The notes: a model not told the origin generated them from the sequence alone. Positions 1 to 13,741 are shown, counted from the first letter of the stretch. The stretch: DNA of 64,000 bases from Actinomycetes bacterium (GCA_021850325.1 JAJZMF010000029.1:1-64000), one strand, 5' to 3'. Made by a program: numbers and translations.

Positions 1-696
1 GTCCGAGGCGAGCTGGGCCTTGGCGTTGGACACGGCCTGGGAGAGCGAGGTCCTGTCCGAGGCCAGCTGCGAAGTTGCCTGGCCGATGCTCTGTTGCGCC
101 TGCGCCACCGACACCGAGTTGGAGCTCTTGGTGTAGGAGATGCTGGCCTGGTCCTGGCTCACCGTGGACTGGGCACTGCTCAGGGCGCCCTGGGCCGAGC
201 TCACCGACTGGGCAGCCTGGTCTGTCGCCAGCTTGGCGTCGGCCGCAGCCAGGGTGGCGCGGGCAGCCTGGACGTCTGCCTCGAGCTGGTTACTGACCAG
301 GGTGGCCAGCACCTGGCCGGCCCGGACATGGGTACCGGCGGCGACCCGGAGGGCTGCCACGGTGCCCGCGATGGGGAAGTTGACGTCCGCCTCAGTGGCA
401 GGGGCAATGGTCCCGGTCGTCGAGGTGGTCTGCTGTATGTTGCCCACAGTCACCGTCGCCGTCCGGTACCCGCTGGCTCCACCTTGCTGCGTGGTCAGGT
501 ACCAGGTGACGCCGCCGCCGGCCAGTGCCACGACGACCACTACGGCACCACCGGCCCGCCAACGGCGACGACGCCAACGCCGTGGCGCCGCAGGGGGCGG
601 CTGGTCCGAGGGGACGGGAACGGGGGCGCCGTCCCAGCTGGGCGGCTGGGCCTCCTGGTCGGCCGACGCCCGCCGCTCGTCCGGTGCGAGGGTCAT
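1..696 (-). CDS. HlyD-type membrane fusion/efflux adaptor (3' part beyond window)
   Basis: The frame is open from ATG at 696 to base 1 (232 codons) with no stop, so the C-terminal part lies left of the window. GGAGG sits 8 bases before the ATG. Visible order: a Pro-rich cytoplasmic N-terminus; an Arg-rich stretch and one membrane anchor (about residues 49-68); a lipoyl-like half-motif (AGTHVRAGQVLATL, 120-133); then a long Ala/Gln/Ser-rich coiled coil. This is the layout of periplasmic-adaptor-like subunits (HlyD/MacA family) that work with an ABC or RND transporter. The partner should be further left. The family is clear; the substrate cannot be told. Confidence 0.8.
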   Translation of the reverse strand, partial: MTLAPDERRASADQEAQPPSWDGAPVPVPSDQPPPAAPRRWRRRRWRAGGAVVVVVALAGGGVTWYLTTQQGGASGYRTATVTVGNIQQTTSTTGTIAPATEADVNFPIAGTVAALRVAAGTHVRAGQVLATLVSNQLEADVQAARATLAAADAKLATDQAAQSVSSAQGALSSAQSTVSQDQASISYTKSSNSVSVAQAQQSIGQATSQLASDRTSLSQAVSNAKAQLASD

Positions 697-733
697 GGCA
701 GGCACCTCCGGCTCACGGGGTTCACGCCGGCAG

Positions 734-739
734 ACGCTA
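734..739 (-). promoter_or_regulatory. candidate -10 (TAGCGT) of the HlyD-type gene
   Basis: TAGCGT on the minus strand lies 38 bases before the ATG at 696 and after the rpoC terminator, so the adaptor gene probably has its own promoter. No convincing -35 was found. Confidence 0.35.
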
Positions 740-811
740 AACCTGCCAGGTCAGCGCATCGTTAACGTGCCCTGAGCTTTGGGTAAAGAGGCTGCCCCCC
801 TTGACGCGGGG

Positions 812-858
812 ACGCCCCCTCCCCGACCTGAGCCCGGCTCAGGTCGGAGAGGGGGCGT
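812..858 (-). terminator. strong hairpin ending the rpoBC transcript
   Basis: A 22-bp stem with one mismatch and a 3-base loop (arms 812-833 and 837-858) starts 25 bases after the rpoC stop. There is no U-tract, as is usual in very GC-rich actinobacteria. It separates rpoC from the downstream HlyD-type gene on the same strand. Confidence 0.85.
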
Positions 859-882
859 GACGGCACGGGCCCCGGTCGCCCG

Positions 883-4914
<4,032 letters not shown>

Positions 4915-4917
4915 CGC

Positions 4918-7900
4918 CTAGAAGCTCCTCTCGCTCGCTCGCCGGGCGTCCTCCTCGTCCGAGCCCCGCTCCGGACGGCTGATGTCGATACCGAGCTCCT
5001 CGGCCGTGCGGAACACGTCCTCGTCCAGCTCCCGCATCTCGATCTGCTCACCCGTGGTCGACAGGACCTCGACGTTGAGGCAAAGGCTCTGCATCTCCTT
5101 GATGAGAACCTTGAAGCTCTCGGGGATGCCGGGTTCGGGGATGTTGTCCCCCTTGACGATGGCCTCGTAGACCTTGACCCGGCCCAGGACATCGTCGGAC
5201 TTGATGGTCAGCAGCTCCTGCAGGGCATAGGCGGCTCCATAGGCCTCCAGGGCCCACACCTCCATCTCACCGAAGCGCTGCCCACCGAACTGGGCCTTCC
5301 CACCCAGCGGCTGCTGGGTGATCATGGAGTAGGGGCCGGTGGACCGGGCGTGGATCTTGTCGTCCACCAGGTGGGCCAGCTTCAGGATGTAGATGTAGCC
5401 CACCGACACCGGGTTGTCGTACGGCTCGCCCGTGCGCCCGTTGTAGAGCTGAGCCTTGCCGTCGGGGCCGATCAGGCGACCGTGGTCGCCGTACTCGGTA
5501 CCGGGTGCCTCGGGGTGGAGGTTCTCGAAGATGCGCTTGATGGTGGGGTGCCGGCCCGCCTCGTCTTCCTCGTCCCAGTGGGCACCGTCGAAGCTGGGGG
5601 TCGCCACGAGCGTGGCCGGCTCGCCCACCGGGCGCGTCTTGCGCCCACGGGACCGGCTGACCGGGGTTACGGAGCTGCCCACCTCCCAGCCCCAGCGGGC
5701 AGCCCAGCCCAGGTGGCTCTCGAGCACCTGGCCCACGTTCATGCGGGAGGGCACGCCCAGGGGGTTGAGGATGATGTCGACCGGCGTCCCGTCGGCCAGG
5801 TGGGGCATGTCCTCGACCGGGAGGATCTTCGAGATGACCCCCTTGTTGCCGTGCCGTCCCGCCAGCTTGTCACCCTCGGTGATCTTTCGCTTTTGAGCTA
5901 CGTACACACGGACCAACTGGTTGACACCGGGCGGGAGCTCATGGGCGTCCTCACGGGAGAAAACCCTCACGTCGATGACCTTGCCCGACTCCCCGTGGGG
6001 CACCTTGAGCGAGGTGTCCCGCACCTCCCTCGCCTTCTCGCCGAAGATGGCCCGCAGGAGGCGCTCCTCGGGGGTCAGCTCGGTCTCACCCTTGGGAGTG
6101 ACCTTGCCCACGAGCACGTCGCCCGCCCCCACCTCGGCCCCGATGCGGATGATGCCCCGCTCGTCGAGGTCCTTCAGGATCTCCTCCGAGAGGTTGGGGA
6201 TGTCCCGGGTGATCTCCTCCGCCCCGAGCTTGGTGTCCCGGGCGTCGACCTCGTGCTCCTCGATATGGATCGAGGACAGCACGTCGTCGCGCACCAGGCG
6301 CTCGGAGAGGATGATGGCGTCCTCGTAGTTGTAGCCCTCCCAGGGCATGAAGGCGACCAGGAGGTTCTTGCCCAGGCCGAGCTCGCCACCCTGGGTCGAA
6401 GGCCCGTCTCCCATTACGTCGCCCGCCGCCACCACCTGGCCTTCTTCGACCGTGATGCGCTGGTTGAAGCAGGTGTTCTGGTTGGACCGACGGAACTTGT
6501 AGACCGGGTAGACCTTGCGCCCGAGCGGGCGACCGTAACGGTCGGACTGGCCCGGCTTGTAGTCCACGATGACGTGCTCGCCGGAGACCTCGGCCACCAC
6601 GCCATCGCCCTCGGCCAGGATCACGTCACCGGTGTCGCGTGCCGCCCGGCCCTCGACACCCGTGCCGACGAAGGGCGCCTCCGGGTGGACGAGGGGCACC
6701 GCCTGCTTCTGCATGTTGGCGCCCATCAGCGCCCGGTTGGCGTCGTCGTGCTCGATGAAGGGGATCAGGGCGGTGGAGATCGAGATGATCTGCTTGGGCG
6801 AGACGTCCATCAGGTCGACCTCGGAGGGCGGGACGAAGTCGACCTCGCTCGTCGTGCCGTAGGTGGTGCCACCGGCACCCACCCGCACACCGGGCCCCTG
6901 AGGTGCCCGCCGCACCAGGACGCGGCCGTCGGTGAGGGTGCCGTCCTCGGCCAACTTGGCGTTGGCCTGGGCGATGACGTACTCCTCCTCCTCGTCGGCG
7001 GCCAGGTAGACGATCTCGTCGGTGACCCGGCCATCGGTCACCCGCCGGTAGGGGGTCTCGATGAAGCCGTACTCGTTGATGCGCCCGTAGGTGGCGAGGT
7101 GGCCGATAAGGCCGATGTTGGGCCCTTCCGGGGTCTCGATCGGGCACATCCGACCGTAGTGGGAAGAGTGCACGTCACGGACCTCGAAACCCGCCCGCTC
7201 CCGGGAAAGGCCGCCGGGCCCCATGGCCGAGAGGCGGCGCTTGTGCGTGAGGCCGGACAGGGGGTTCGTCTGGTCCATGAACTGCGAGAGCTGGCTGGTG
7301 CCGAAGAACTCCTTGATGGCCGCCACCACGGGCCTGATGTTGATCAGGGTCTGGGGCGTGATCGCCTCTACGTCCTGGGTGGTCATGCGCTCCCGGACCA
7401 CCCGCTCCATACGGGACAGGCCGACCCTGACCTGGTTCTGGATCAGCTCACCCACCGAGCGCACGCGCCGGTTGGCGAAGTGGTCCTGGTCGTCGAGACG
7501 GTAGCCGGCCTCCCCCTGGGCCAGGTGCAGGAGGTAGGTGCTGGCGGCGAGCACCTCGCTCTTGGACAGCACGGTCTGGCCCGGGCCCGGCCGGTCGAGC
7601 TCCACTCCGAAGAGCTGCTCGAGCTTCTGGATCTCCGGCCCCAGCTTGCGGTCGAGCTTGTACCGGCCTACCCGGGTCAGGTCGTAGCGCTTGGGGTTGA
7701 AGAAGGCGTTCTCGAAGTAGGCCCGTGCCGACTCCACCGAGGGCGGTTCGCCCGGGCGCGCCCTCTTGTAGATCTCGAGCAGCGCCTCCTCCTGGGTGGG
7801 CGCCAGCTCGCGCTCGCGCTCCCACTGGGGCTCCAGGAACTGGAAGTGGCGCACGAAGCTGCCGAGGAAGGCCTCGTCGGCATAACCCAGGGCCCGCAGC

Positions 7901-8493
7901 AGCGTGAACAGCGAAAGGCGGCGCTTGCGCGCCACCCGGGACCCGGCGCTGATGTCCTTGCCCGGCTTGGCTTCGACGTCGAACTCGATCCACTCGCCCC
8001 GGTAAGGGTGGACCGTGCCCGTCACGATCGTCTTCAGGTCCCGGCCCGGCTGGAAGATGACACCGGGAGAGCGCACCAGCTGGGAGACCACCACCCGCTC
8101 GGTGCCGTTGATGATGAAGGTGCCCCGCTCGGTCATCACCGGGAAGTCCCCCATGAAGACCGTCTGTTCCTTGATCTCACCGGTGTTGGCGTTCTGGAAC
8201 TGCGCCCGCACGAAGATGGGCGCAGCGAAGGTCATGTCCTTTTCCTTGCACTCCTCGACCGAGAACTTGGGCGGAGGGCGCAGGTCCTGGTCCGTCGGGT
8301 CGAACTCGAGGATGAGCTTGAGCGACCCGGAGAAGTCTTCAATGGGGCTGATGTCTCGGAAGGCCTCGGCCAAGCCCTTGTCCAGGAACCACTGGAAAGA
8401 GTCGCGTTGAACTGAGATCAGATCCGGCAGCGGCAGAACTTCGTCAAGGTTGGCGAAGGAGAAGCGCTCCCGGGTAACGGGGCGAGTCGGCAA
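4918..8493 (-). CDS. rpoB: DNA-directed RNA polymerase subunit beta
   Basis: The 1191-residue product has intact RpoB core motifs. The rifampicin region spans about 398-425 and keeps the residues usually linked to sensitivity: D407, H417 and S422 ([13 protein letters not shown]), equivalent to E. coli 516, 526 and 531. The start is TTG at 8493: AAGGAG lies 6 bases upstream and an in-frame TAG (8497-8499) two codons before it excludes an earlier start. A dedicated promoter precedes it, so rpoBC can be expressed separately from rplJL. Confidence 0.98.
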   Translation of the reverse strand: MPTRPVTRERFSFANLDEVLPLPDLISVQRDSFQWFLDKGLAEAFRDISPIEDFSGSLKLILEFDPTDQDLRPPPKFSVEECKEKDMTFAAPIFVRAQFQNANTGEIKEQTVFMGDFPVMTERGTFIINGTERVVVSQLVRSPGVIFQPGRDLKTIVTGTVHPYRGEWIEFDVEAKPGKDISAGSRVARKRRLSLFTLLRALGYADEAFLGSFVRHFQFLEPQWERERELAPTQEEALLEIYKRARPGEPPSVESARAYFENAFFNPKRYDLTRVGRYKLDRKLGPEIQKLEQLFGVELDRPGPGQTVLSKSEVLAASTYLLHLAQGEAGYRLDDQDHFANRRVRSVGELIQNQVRVGLSRMERVVRERMTTQDVEAITPQTLINIRPVVAAIKEFFGTSQLSQFMDQTNPLSGLTHKRRLSAMGPGGLSRERAGFEVRDVHSSHYGRMCPIETPEGPNIGLIGHLATYGRINEYGFIETPYRRVTDGRVTDEIVYLAADEEEEYVIAQANAKLAEDGTLTDGRVLVRRAPQGPGVRVGAGGTTYGTTSEVDFVPPSEVDLMDVSPKQIISISTALIPFIEHDDANRALMGANMQKQAVPLVHPEAPFVGTGVEGRAARDTGDVILAEGDGVVAEVSGEHVIVDYKPGQSDRYGRPLGRKVYPVYKFRRSNQNTCFNQRITVEEGQVVAAGDVMGDGPSTQGGELGLGKNLLVAFMPWEGYNYEDAIILSERLVRDDVLSSIHIEEHEVDARDTKLGAEEITRDIPNLSEEILKDLDERGIIRIGAEVGAGDVLVGKVTPKGETELTPEERLLRAIFGEKAREVRDTSLKVPHGESGKVIDVRVFSREDAHELPPGVNQLVRVYVAQKRKITEGDKLAGRHGNKGVISKILPVEDMPHLADGTPVDIILNPLGVPSRMNVGQVLESHLGWAARWGWEVGSSVTPVSRSRGRKTRPVGEPATLVATPSFDGAHWDEEDEAGRHPTIKRIFENLHPEAPGTEYGDHGRLIGPDGKAQLYNGRTGEPYDNPVSVGYIYILKLAHLVDDKIHARSTGPYSMITQQPLGGKAQFGGQRFGEMEVWALEAYGAAYALQELLTIKSDDVLGRVKVYEAIVKGDNIPEPGIPESFKVLIKEMQSLCLNVEVLSTTGEQIEMRELDEDVFRTAEELGIDISRPERGSDEEDARRASERSF

Positions 8494-8588
8494 GGACTAC
8501 TCCTTGGGAGATGCGGTGGCCAGAGCCGCGCGCCAGATCTCTGCCCTAGGAAGCAGGGACGCGAAAAGAGAGGGCACGGCAACTGACC

Positions 8589-8618
8589 ACTATACAACGC
8601 GCACCGCGCACGCGGCAA
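8589..8618 (-). promoter_or_regulatory. rpoB promoter (-35 TTGCCG, 18 bp, -10 TATAGT)
   Basis: On the minus strand TTGCCG (8613-8618) and TATAGT (8589-8594) are 18 bases apart, a good sigma-70-type match. The predicted start near 8580 gives a leader of about 85 bases before the rpoB TTG. Confidence 0.6.
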
Positions 8619-8743
8619 GTGGTGCGCGCGGGCATCTCGCTGCCTACTCGTCCAGGGTAAGCGAGCGGGCCCGGGCGGTCAAGCAATTGGTGAGGGGGTG
8701 CCGGGCCGGCACCGGTACGGCACCGGCTCGGCCCACCCGGCAA

Positions 8744-8777
8744 CCGCCGGCGGCCCCGCCCGGGGCCGGCCGGCGGC
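8744..8777 (-). terminator. GC-rich hairpin downstream of rplL
   Basis: A dense self-complementary stretch of C/G runs lies 12-45 bases after the rplL stop, with a further inverted repeat just beyond it (8700-8735). It could reduce read-through from rplJL into rpoBC. No U-tract is present; this is inferred from base pairing only. Confidence 0.4.
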
Positions 8778-8788
8778 GGCACCGGGTA

Positions 8789-9187
8789 CTACTTGAGCTC
8801 GACGGTCGCCCCGGCCTCGACCAGCTGGGCACGGGCCTTCTCGGCGTCCTCCTTGCTGACCTTCTCCAGCACCGTCTTGGGGGCACCGTCCACCAGGTCC
8901 TTGGCCTCCTTGAGGCCCAGGTTGGTGAGAGCACGCACCTCCTTGATCACCTGGATCTTCTTGTCGCCTGCAGTGGTGAGCACGACGTCGAACTCGTCCT
9001 GCTCCTCGACGGCGGGTGCGGCCTCGCCACCGCCGGCGGCCGGTGCGGCCACGCCTGCCACGGCGACAGGGGCGGCCGCGGTCACGCCGAAACGGTCCTC
9101 GAAAGCCTTGAGCAGCTCGGACAGCTCCAGCACGGTCATGCCGGAGATGGCGTCGAGGATCTCTTCCTGGGACAGGGTGCTAGCCAT
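8789..9187 (-). CDS. rplL: 50S ribosomal protein L7/L12
   Basis: The 132-residue acidic protein has the N-terminal dimerisation region ([17 protein letters not shown]), an Ala/Gly hinge at about 37-60, and the C-terminal factor-binding domain with [10 protein letters not shown] and [10 protein letters not shown]. It forms the ribosomal stalk with L10 and recruits translational GTPases. It follows rplJ by 53 bases in the usual order. Confidence 0.97.
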   Translation of the reverse strand: MASTLSQEEILDAISGMTVLELSELLKAFEDRFGVTAAAPVAVAGVAAPAAGGGEAAPAVEEQDEFDVVLTTAGDKKIQVIKEVRALTNLGLKEAKDLVDGAPKTVLEKVSKEDAEKARAQLVEAGATVELK

Positions 9188-9240
9188 TGGTTTCTACGCT
9201 CCTGGGTGGGTTGGGAGATTTGGACTGGGAACGGGTCGCC

Positions 9241-9771
9241 TCAGGCCTCTTCGCCGGCGCGCTTGTCCCGCAGCGCCGCGAGGCCGTAGGCGAAGTTGCG
9301 TGGCAGTGCCGCCAGAAGGCCGGCGAACTGGCGCATGGGGGCTGCGAAGCCACCGGCCAGACGGGCCAGCAGGACTTCACGCGAGGGCAGGTCGGCCAGG
9401 GCCAACGTCTCGGCCGAGCCGAGCACCGAACGCCCGAGGAGGCTCCCCTTGATGAGCAGCAGAGGGTTGGTGCGGGAGAAGTCCCTCAGGGTCTTGGTCA
9501 CAGCCGCCGCATCGCCCCGGACGAACGTGAGGCCCGTCGGACCGGTCAGCAAGGCCTCCAACCCCTCGGGCCCCCCTTGGCTGGCGATCCGGACGAGCGT
9601 GTTCTTGAACACCCGGTACTCGCCGCCCAAGGGGGCCAGGCTGCGGCGCAACGCCTCCAGGTCCTTGACCTTGAGGCCTCGGTACTCCGTCACGATCACG
9701 GCGTCGGCCTGCTCGAAGCGGGCCTTCACCTCGTCGACGACCGCCGCCTTCTCCGGCCTCGGGTTGTCCAT
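9241..9771 (-). CDS. rplJ: 50S ribosomal protein L10
   Basis: The 176-residue stalk-base protein anchors L7/L12 dimers and represses its own operon by binding the leader RNA. The conserved VTEYRGLKVKDLEALR and FKNTLVRIA are present. ATG at 9771 is preferred because GGAG lies 5 bases upstream. A GTG two codons earlier (9777) overlaps that ribosome-binding site. The L10 leader lies directly upstream. Confidence 0.96.
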   Translation of the reverse strand: MDNPRPEKAAVVDEVKARFEQADAVIVTEYRGLKVKDLEALRRSLAPLGGEYRVFKNTLVRIASQGGPEGLEALLTGPTGLTFVRGDAAAVTKTLRDFSRTNPLLLIKGSLLGRSVLGSAETLALADLPSREVLLARLAGGFAAPMRQFAGLLAALPRNFAYGLAALRDKRAGEEA

Positions 9772-9784
9772 TGCCACTCCTATC

Positions 9785-9915
9785 TAGGTCTGTGCACGCG
9801 AGCGCGCACACCTGCCCAGGAGTGCCAGCTCGCCTCGTCGGGTAAGGCAGGGCGGTCGTTCCCGTCCGGCCTACTTAGGCGCTTCCAACGAAGCGCACCA
9901 GATGTCTACGGCGTT
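9785..9915 (-). ncRNA. ribosomal protein L10 leader (rplJL autoregulation)
   Basis: The minus-strand transcript between rplA and rplJ contains the conserved L10-leader core: the GUAGACAUCUGGUGCG block (about 9894-9910) followed by GCCUAAGUAGGC (about 9867-9881). L10 (with L12) binds this structure to repress rplJL in many bacteria. The boundaries are approximate; assignment rests on motif recall and position. Confidence 0.6.
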
Positions 9916-9961
9916 GTTCGGGGGCCGATGCTACCAGGCGGAGCACCAGGCCGGTCCGCCG

Positions 9962-9981
9962 GGCCGGGCACGAGCCCGGCC
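9962..9981 (-). terminator. hairpin after rplA
   Basis: A perfect 8-bp stem (GGCCGGGC/GCCCGGCC) with a 4-base loop lies 7 bases after the rplA stop. It probably separates the rplKA message from the rplJL leader, at least partly. Confidence 0.5.
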
Positions 9982-9987
9982 TCGGGC

Positions 9988-10716
9988 TCAGTCGGCTGCC
10001 GCAAGGTCCTCTTCGGCGACCCGGAGCCGACCGGGGTCGATGTCGACACCCGGCCCCATGGTCGAGGACATGGCAACGGACTTCACGTAGCGGCCCTTGG
10101 CTGAGGCGGGCTTGACCCTCTGCAGCTCGTCCAGCACCGCCCGGAAGTTGTCGAGGAGCTGCTCACGGCTGAAGCTGACCTTGCCGATGGGGACTTGGAC
10201 GACCCCACGGCTACGGGCGTCAGCTCTGTACTCGACACGGCCGCCCTTGAAATCGGTAACAGCCCGGCCAACGTCCACGGTCACGGTGCCGGTCTTGGGG
10301 TTGGGCATCAGGCCCCGAGGGCCGAGCTTGCGGCCCAGCCTCCCGACCTGGCCCATCAGGTCCGGGGTGGCGATCGCCACGTCGAAGTCCATGAAACCTT
10401 CGTCCACCCTGGCCACCAGGTCGTCCGAGCCGACCACGTCGGCACCCGCAGCACGAGCTGCCTCGGCTGCCTCACCGGCCGCGAACACGGCCACCCGCAC
10501 GCTCTTGCCGGTCCCTGCCGGCAACGACACCGTGCCTCTGAGGGCCTGGTCGGCCTTGCGGGGGTCGATGCCCAGCCGCACGGCCAGTTCCACCGTCTCG
10601 TCGAACTTGGCACGGGCCAGGTTCTTGACCACGTCGACAGCCTCCACCGGGCCGTACAACCGTTGCTGACCGAGGCTCTTCAGTGCCTCGTTGTACTTCT
10701 TGCCTCTCTTCGGCAT
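9988..10716 (-). CDS. rplA: 50S ribosomal protein L1
   Basis: The 242-residue product has the L1 N-terminus (MPKRGKKYNEALK) and the signature GRLGRKLGPRGLMPNPKTGT. L1 binds 23S rRNA at the mobile stalk near the E site and can repress its own operon. It lies 106 bases after rplK. Confidence 0.97.
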   Translation of the reverse strand: MPKRGKKYNEALKSLGQQRLYGPVEAVDVVKNLARAKFDETVELAVRLGIDPRKADQALRGTVSLPAGTGKSVRVAVFAAGEAAEAARAAGADVVGSDDLVARVDEGFMDFDVAIATPDLMGQVGRLGRKLGPRGLMPNPKTGTVTVDVGRAVTDFKGGRVEYRADARSRGVVQVPIGKVSFSREQLLDNFRAVLDELQRVKPASAKGRYVKSVAMSSTMGPGVDIDPGRLRVAEEDLAAAD

Positions 10717-10822
10717 TACGCCTCCCTCTCGGTTGTGCCCGGGACGGGCGAGGTGCTCCCTGCCCGGGGTTGGATGTGCTGTCCTCCAGCCGCCCCGTCG
10801 GACGGAGTGGCCCGGCGCCGGC

Positions 10823-11248
10823 TCAGCCGACCTTGACCCCCATGGAACGGGCGGTGCCCGCCACCTGGGCCTTTGCCGCCTCCAGGTCGTACGCGTTGAG
10901 GTCGGGCATCTTGACCTGGGCGATCTTGGTCAGTTGGGCGTCGTTCAACGTCCCCGCCACCTCCCGGCCCGTCGTCTTGGAGCCCTTGGCGAGCCCGAGC
11001 TCCTGGCGGATCAGTACGGCCGTGGGCGGGGTCTTCAGGACGAAGCTGAAGCTGCGGTCGGAGAAGATCGTGACCTCGACCGGGATCACCTGCCCCACGC
11101 GGTCCTCGGTCGCCGCGTTGTACTGCTTCACGAACTCCATGGTCTGGATACCGTGAGGCCCCAGGGCGGTGCCCACCGGGGGAGCCGGCGTGGCCTTGCC
11201 TGCCGGCAGCTGGATACGGACTATCGCGGTGACTTGGCGCTTGGCCAT
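10823..11248 (-). CDS. rplK: 50S ribosomal protein L11
   Basis: The 141-residue product matches L11 end to end: the N-terminal domain with PAGKATPAPPVGTALGPHG and the C-terminal rRNA-binding domain with GTARSMGVKVG. It forms the GTPase-associated centre with L10/L12 and 23S rRNA. It follows nusG by 49 bases. Confidence 0.97.
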   Translation of the reverse strand: MAKRQVTAIVRIQLPAGKATPAPPVGTALGPHGIQTMEFVKQYNAATEDRVGQVIPVEVTIFSDRSFSFVLKTPPTAVLIRQELGLAKGSKTTGREVAGTLNDAQLTKIAQVKMPDLNAYDLEAAKAQVAGTARSMGVKVG

Positions 11249-11297
11249 GCGGTGCTCCTCTGGGTGTCCCGGGGCTGTGCCTGCGACCTGGCGGCCG

Positions 11298-12020
11298 TCA
11301 GAGCTTGGCCACCTGGGCGAACTCGAACTCTACAGGGGTCTCGCGCCCGAAGATGTTGACGAGCACCTTGAGCTTGAGCTGGTCCTCGTTGATCTCCGCC
11401 ACGGTGCCACTGAAATCGGCGAAAGGCCCTTCCTTGACCCTGACCGACTCCCCCACCTCGTACTCCAGGCGTGGCTTGCTCTTCTTCGGTGCCGCTCCGC
11501 CCTCGACCTTGGTGACCAGGATGCCCTCGACCTCACGCCGGGAGAGGGGCGTGGGCCGGGCACCCAACCCGACGAAGCCGGTGACCCCAGGGGTGTTGCG
11601 GACCACGTACCAAGAGTCGTCGTCGAGGGCCATCCGGACCATCAGGTAGCCGGGGAAGACCTTGCGCGACACCACCTGGCGCTTGCCGTTCTTGAGCTCG
11701 ACCACGTCCTCCATGGGGATGACGACCTCGTAGATGCGGTCCTCCATGTTCATGGACGAGATCCGGCTCTCGAGGTTCGACTTCACCTTGTTCTCGTAGC
11801 CGGCGTAGGTGTGGACCACGTACCAGCTGCCCGGGCGGTCGTAGGGGCTCTCCTGGCGGACGACCTCCACCTCGGGGTCCTCGGTGGCGACGGCCGTCGC
11901 CACCTGCGCCTCTTCCTCGTTCACGGCCTCGGGCGCGTCCCACCCGTTGGCGTCCCGCCTCCGGCGCGCCGGCCGCTCGCTCGGCGCCTCGGTCACTTCT
12001 ACGTCCTGGTCTTCGGCCAT
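11298..12020 (-). CDS. nusG: transcription termination/antitermination factor NusG
   Basis: The 240-residue product has an acidic, variable N-terminal extension (1-60) typical of actinobacterial NusG. The NGN domain follows from about residue 65 ([19 protein letters not shown]), then a KOW domain in the last ~50 residues ([16 protein letters not shown]). NusG binds RNA polymerase and modulates pausing, Rho action and coupling to translation. It sits between secE and rplK in the standard order. Confidence 0.96.
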   Translation of the reverse strand: MAEDQDVEVTEAPSERPARRRRDANGWDAPEAVNEEEAQVATAVATEDPEVEVVRQESPYDRPGSWYVVHTYAGYENKVKSNLESRISSMNMEDRIYEVVIPMEDVVELKNGKRQVVSRKVFPGYLMVRMALDDDSWYVVRNTPGVTGFVGLGARPTPLSRREVEGILVTKVEGGAAPKKSKPRLEYEVGESVRVKEGPFADFSGTVAEINEDQLKLKVLVNIFGRETPVEFEFAQVAKL

Positions 12021-12076
12021 GGTGGTACCTCTGGGAGAATTTGCTCGGTCAGCTATCGGCGCAGGTCGGGACCGCG

Positions 12077-12379
12077 CTACTTGAACAGGTTGGACGCGCC
12101 GAGCGAGTACACGTAGTCGAGGCCGTACACCAGCGCCATGATGAACGCGAGGGTGAAGAAGACGACCACTGAGTAGTTTATTAGCTCGGAACGCTTCGGC
12201 CTCATGACCTTGCGCAGCTCGAGCAGGACCTCGTCGAGGAACTGGCGCGGGTTGCCCAGCCCACGGGACGTCGCCGTGGTGGGCCGGTCGCGCCGCGGTG
12301 CCGGCAGCTCGCTGCCCTCCAGGGTGCCCTGGCTCTGAACAAGCCCGTCCCGGGCCAAGCTGTCCTCGTTCATACTCAC
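12077..12379 (-). CDS. secE: protein translocase subunit SecE
   Basis: The ~100-residue product has one C-terminal membrane segment ([19 protein letters not shown]) after the amphipathic helix [16 protein letters not shown], the SecE pattern. It is the small clamp subunit of SecYEG. Two starts are possible. GTG at 12379 is preferred because GGAAGG lies 8 bases upstream. ATG at 12373 is the alternative. The same frame stays open back through tRNA-Trp, but that part is not coding. Confidence 0.9.
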   Translation of the reverse strand: MSMNEDSLARDGLVQSQGTLEGSELPAPRRDRPTTATSRGLGNPRQFLDEVLLELRKVMRPKRSELINYSVVVFFTLAFIMALVYGLDYVYSLGASNLFK

Positions 12380-12411
12380 GTCAGTGACCTTCCCATCGCG
12401 AAAGCCTGAGC

Positions 12412-12484
12412 AGGGCAGGAGGGACTTGAACCCCCAACCGCCGGTTTTGGAGACCGGTGCTCTGCCATATTGAGCTACTGCCCT
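12412..12484 (-). tRNA. tRNA-Trp (anticodon CCA)
   Basis: A 73-base cloverleaf: acceptor AGGGCAG/CTGCCCT, anticodon loop CTCCAAA and T-loop TTCAAGT. The 3' CCA is not encoded, as for the other tRNAs here. It lies just before secE, its usual actinobacterial position. Confidence 0.96.
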
Positions 12485-12605
12485 AGGGAGCCTTGCCCTG
12501 CGGCGGCGCACGGCCCGCGTACGAACCCTGGCCGCCTAGAGGATAGCACCTGTCCCCATCCTAGGCCTCCCGGCCGGCGCCCGGCACCGCGGCCCGGGGC
12601 CGGGG

Positions 12606-13055
12606 TCAGGAGGCGGTGGTCACGGCCGCCCGGACGTGCCTGCTGCTGAGGACAACGGCGGCCGCCAGGGCACCTCCGCCCAGCACGGCCACGCCGATCG
12701 TCCTGGCCGCGACGACAAGGGCCCGGCTCCCGGCCCGGGCGACCTCGCTGTCGTCCCGGTCCGCGGACATCCCCGCCACCATGGCCGCGCCGACCTTGCC
12801 CAACGTGACCGGCTCCTCCCTGAGGGAGCGAAGGAGGCGCAGGATCCGGCGGTAGGCGGCGAGCTCGGCCTGGCAACGCAGGCAACCCGCCAGGTGGTCC
12901 GCCACAGCAGGCGTGAGGCACCGGCTGCCGTCCACGACCAGGGGAAGCTCGTCGGCCACCGCATCGCAGCTGACCAGGGCCCTCAGGTGCCGGCGGGGCA
13001 GCCTGGCCCTGGTCGGCTCGTGCTCGAACGGCTCAGCTGGCCACGGCATCGTCAT
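12606..13055 (-). CDS. anti-sigma factor with zinc-binding domain and one membrane anchor
   Basis: The ~149-residue product carries HLAGCLRC, the Hx3Cx2C motif of ZAS-type anti-sigma factors, near residue 75. One hydrophobic segment near the C-terminus (VAVLGGGALAAAVVLSS) suggests membrane anchoring. It probably holds the adjacent ECF sigma factor inactive until a signal releases it. ATG at 13055 overlaps the end of the sigma gene by 23 bases. GTG 13061 and ATG 13049 are alternative starts. No other domain was recognised. Confidence 0.75.
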   Translation of the reverse strand: MTMPWPAEPFEHEPTRARLPRRHLRALVSCDAVADELPLVVDGSRCLTPAVADHLAGCLRCQAELAAYRRILRLLRSLREEPVTLGKVGAAMVAGMSADRDDSEVARAGSRALVVAARTIGVAVLGGGALAAAVVLSSRHVRAAVTTAS

Positions 13056-13731
13056 CCACACCGACAACCCGCCGGGCGGCCTGCACGGTTCCCTCTCCCG
13101 GCGACGCCTCCGTCGCGCGCCGGGCACGCCGCCTACCGTGCCCTGCCGCTTGAGCGGCGGGCGTACGGGCCAGGTCCTCGCGCAGGCGCTTGCGGGCCCG
13201 CTGCAGGCGGACCTTGGCCGCCGCCTCCGAGGTGCCGAGGCGTTCGGCGATCTCCCTGTGGGGCAGGTCGTAGACGTCCCTCAGCACCACCACCTGGCGC
13301 AGCTTCCAGGGAAGGCGCATGAGCGCAGCCGCCAGTTGCGCCCGCTCGTCGCGCGACGACGCCCAGGCCTCGGGATCGTGCTCCGGCCTCTGGTCGACCA
13401 GGTCCCCCGGGCCTCCCTCGCCCTCCGTGTCCAGCTTCTCGTGGCGCGACCGGTGGACCCGGGCCATGTGGTCGCTGGCACAGTTGGCCGTCACCCTGTA
13501 CATCCAGGTCGAGAAGCGCGCCTCTCCACGGAAACGCGGCAGGGCGCGCAAAGCCCTCAGGTAGGCCTCCTGGGCCACGTCCAGCGCGTGCTGGTCGTCC
13601 CCGGTGAGGCGTTGAGCCAGCCGGTACGTCGCCGGCCAGGTCAGGCGCACCAGCTCGGCCAGTGAGGCCCCGTCGCCCTTGCGGGCCCCTTCCACGAGGC
13701 CCTTGAGCGGCCCGTCACCGGCGTGGGCCAT
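13033..13731 (-). CDS. ECF-family RNA polymerase sigma factor
   Basis: The 232-residue product has sigma region 2 (DVAQEAYLRALRALPRFRG...FSTWMYRVTAN) and region 4 with a helix-turn-helix (HREIAERLGTSEAAAKVRLQRARKRLRE). Regions 1 and 3 are missing, which defines the ECF group. ATG at 13731 is 10 bases after the rpmG stop, so the two are probably co-transcribed. Its stop overlaps the anti-sigma gene. The regulon cannot be told. A basic C-terminal tail (~40 residues) follows region 4. Confidence 0.9.
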   Translation of the reverse strand: MAHAGDGPLKGLVEGARKGDGASLAELVRLTWPATYRLAQRLTGDDQHALDVAQEAYLRALRALPRFRGEARFSTWMYRVTANCASDHMARVHRSRHEKLDTEGEGGPGDLVDQRPEHDPEAWASSRDERAQLAAALMRLPWKLRQVVVLRDVYDLPHREIAERLGTSEAAAKVRLQRARKRLREDLARTPAAQAAGHGRRRARRATEASPGEGTVQAARRVVGVDDDAVAS

Positions 13732-13741
13732 CAGGGGAGGC

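Noticed and set aside
12380-12511. N-terminal extension of secE through tRNA-Trp
   Set aside because: The extension would translate the tRNA gene; SecE homologues start near the GTG/ATG at 12379/12373.
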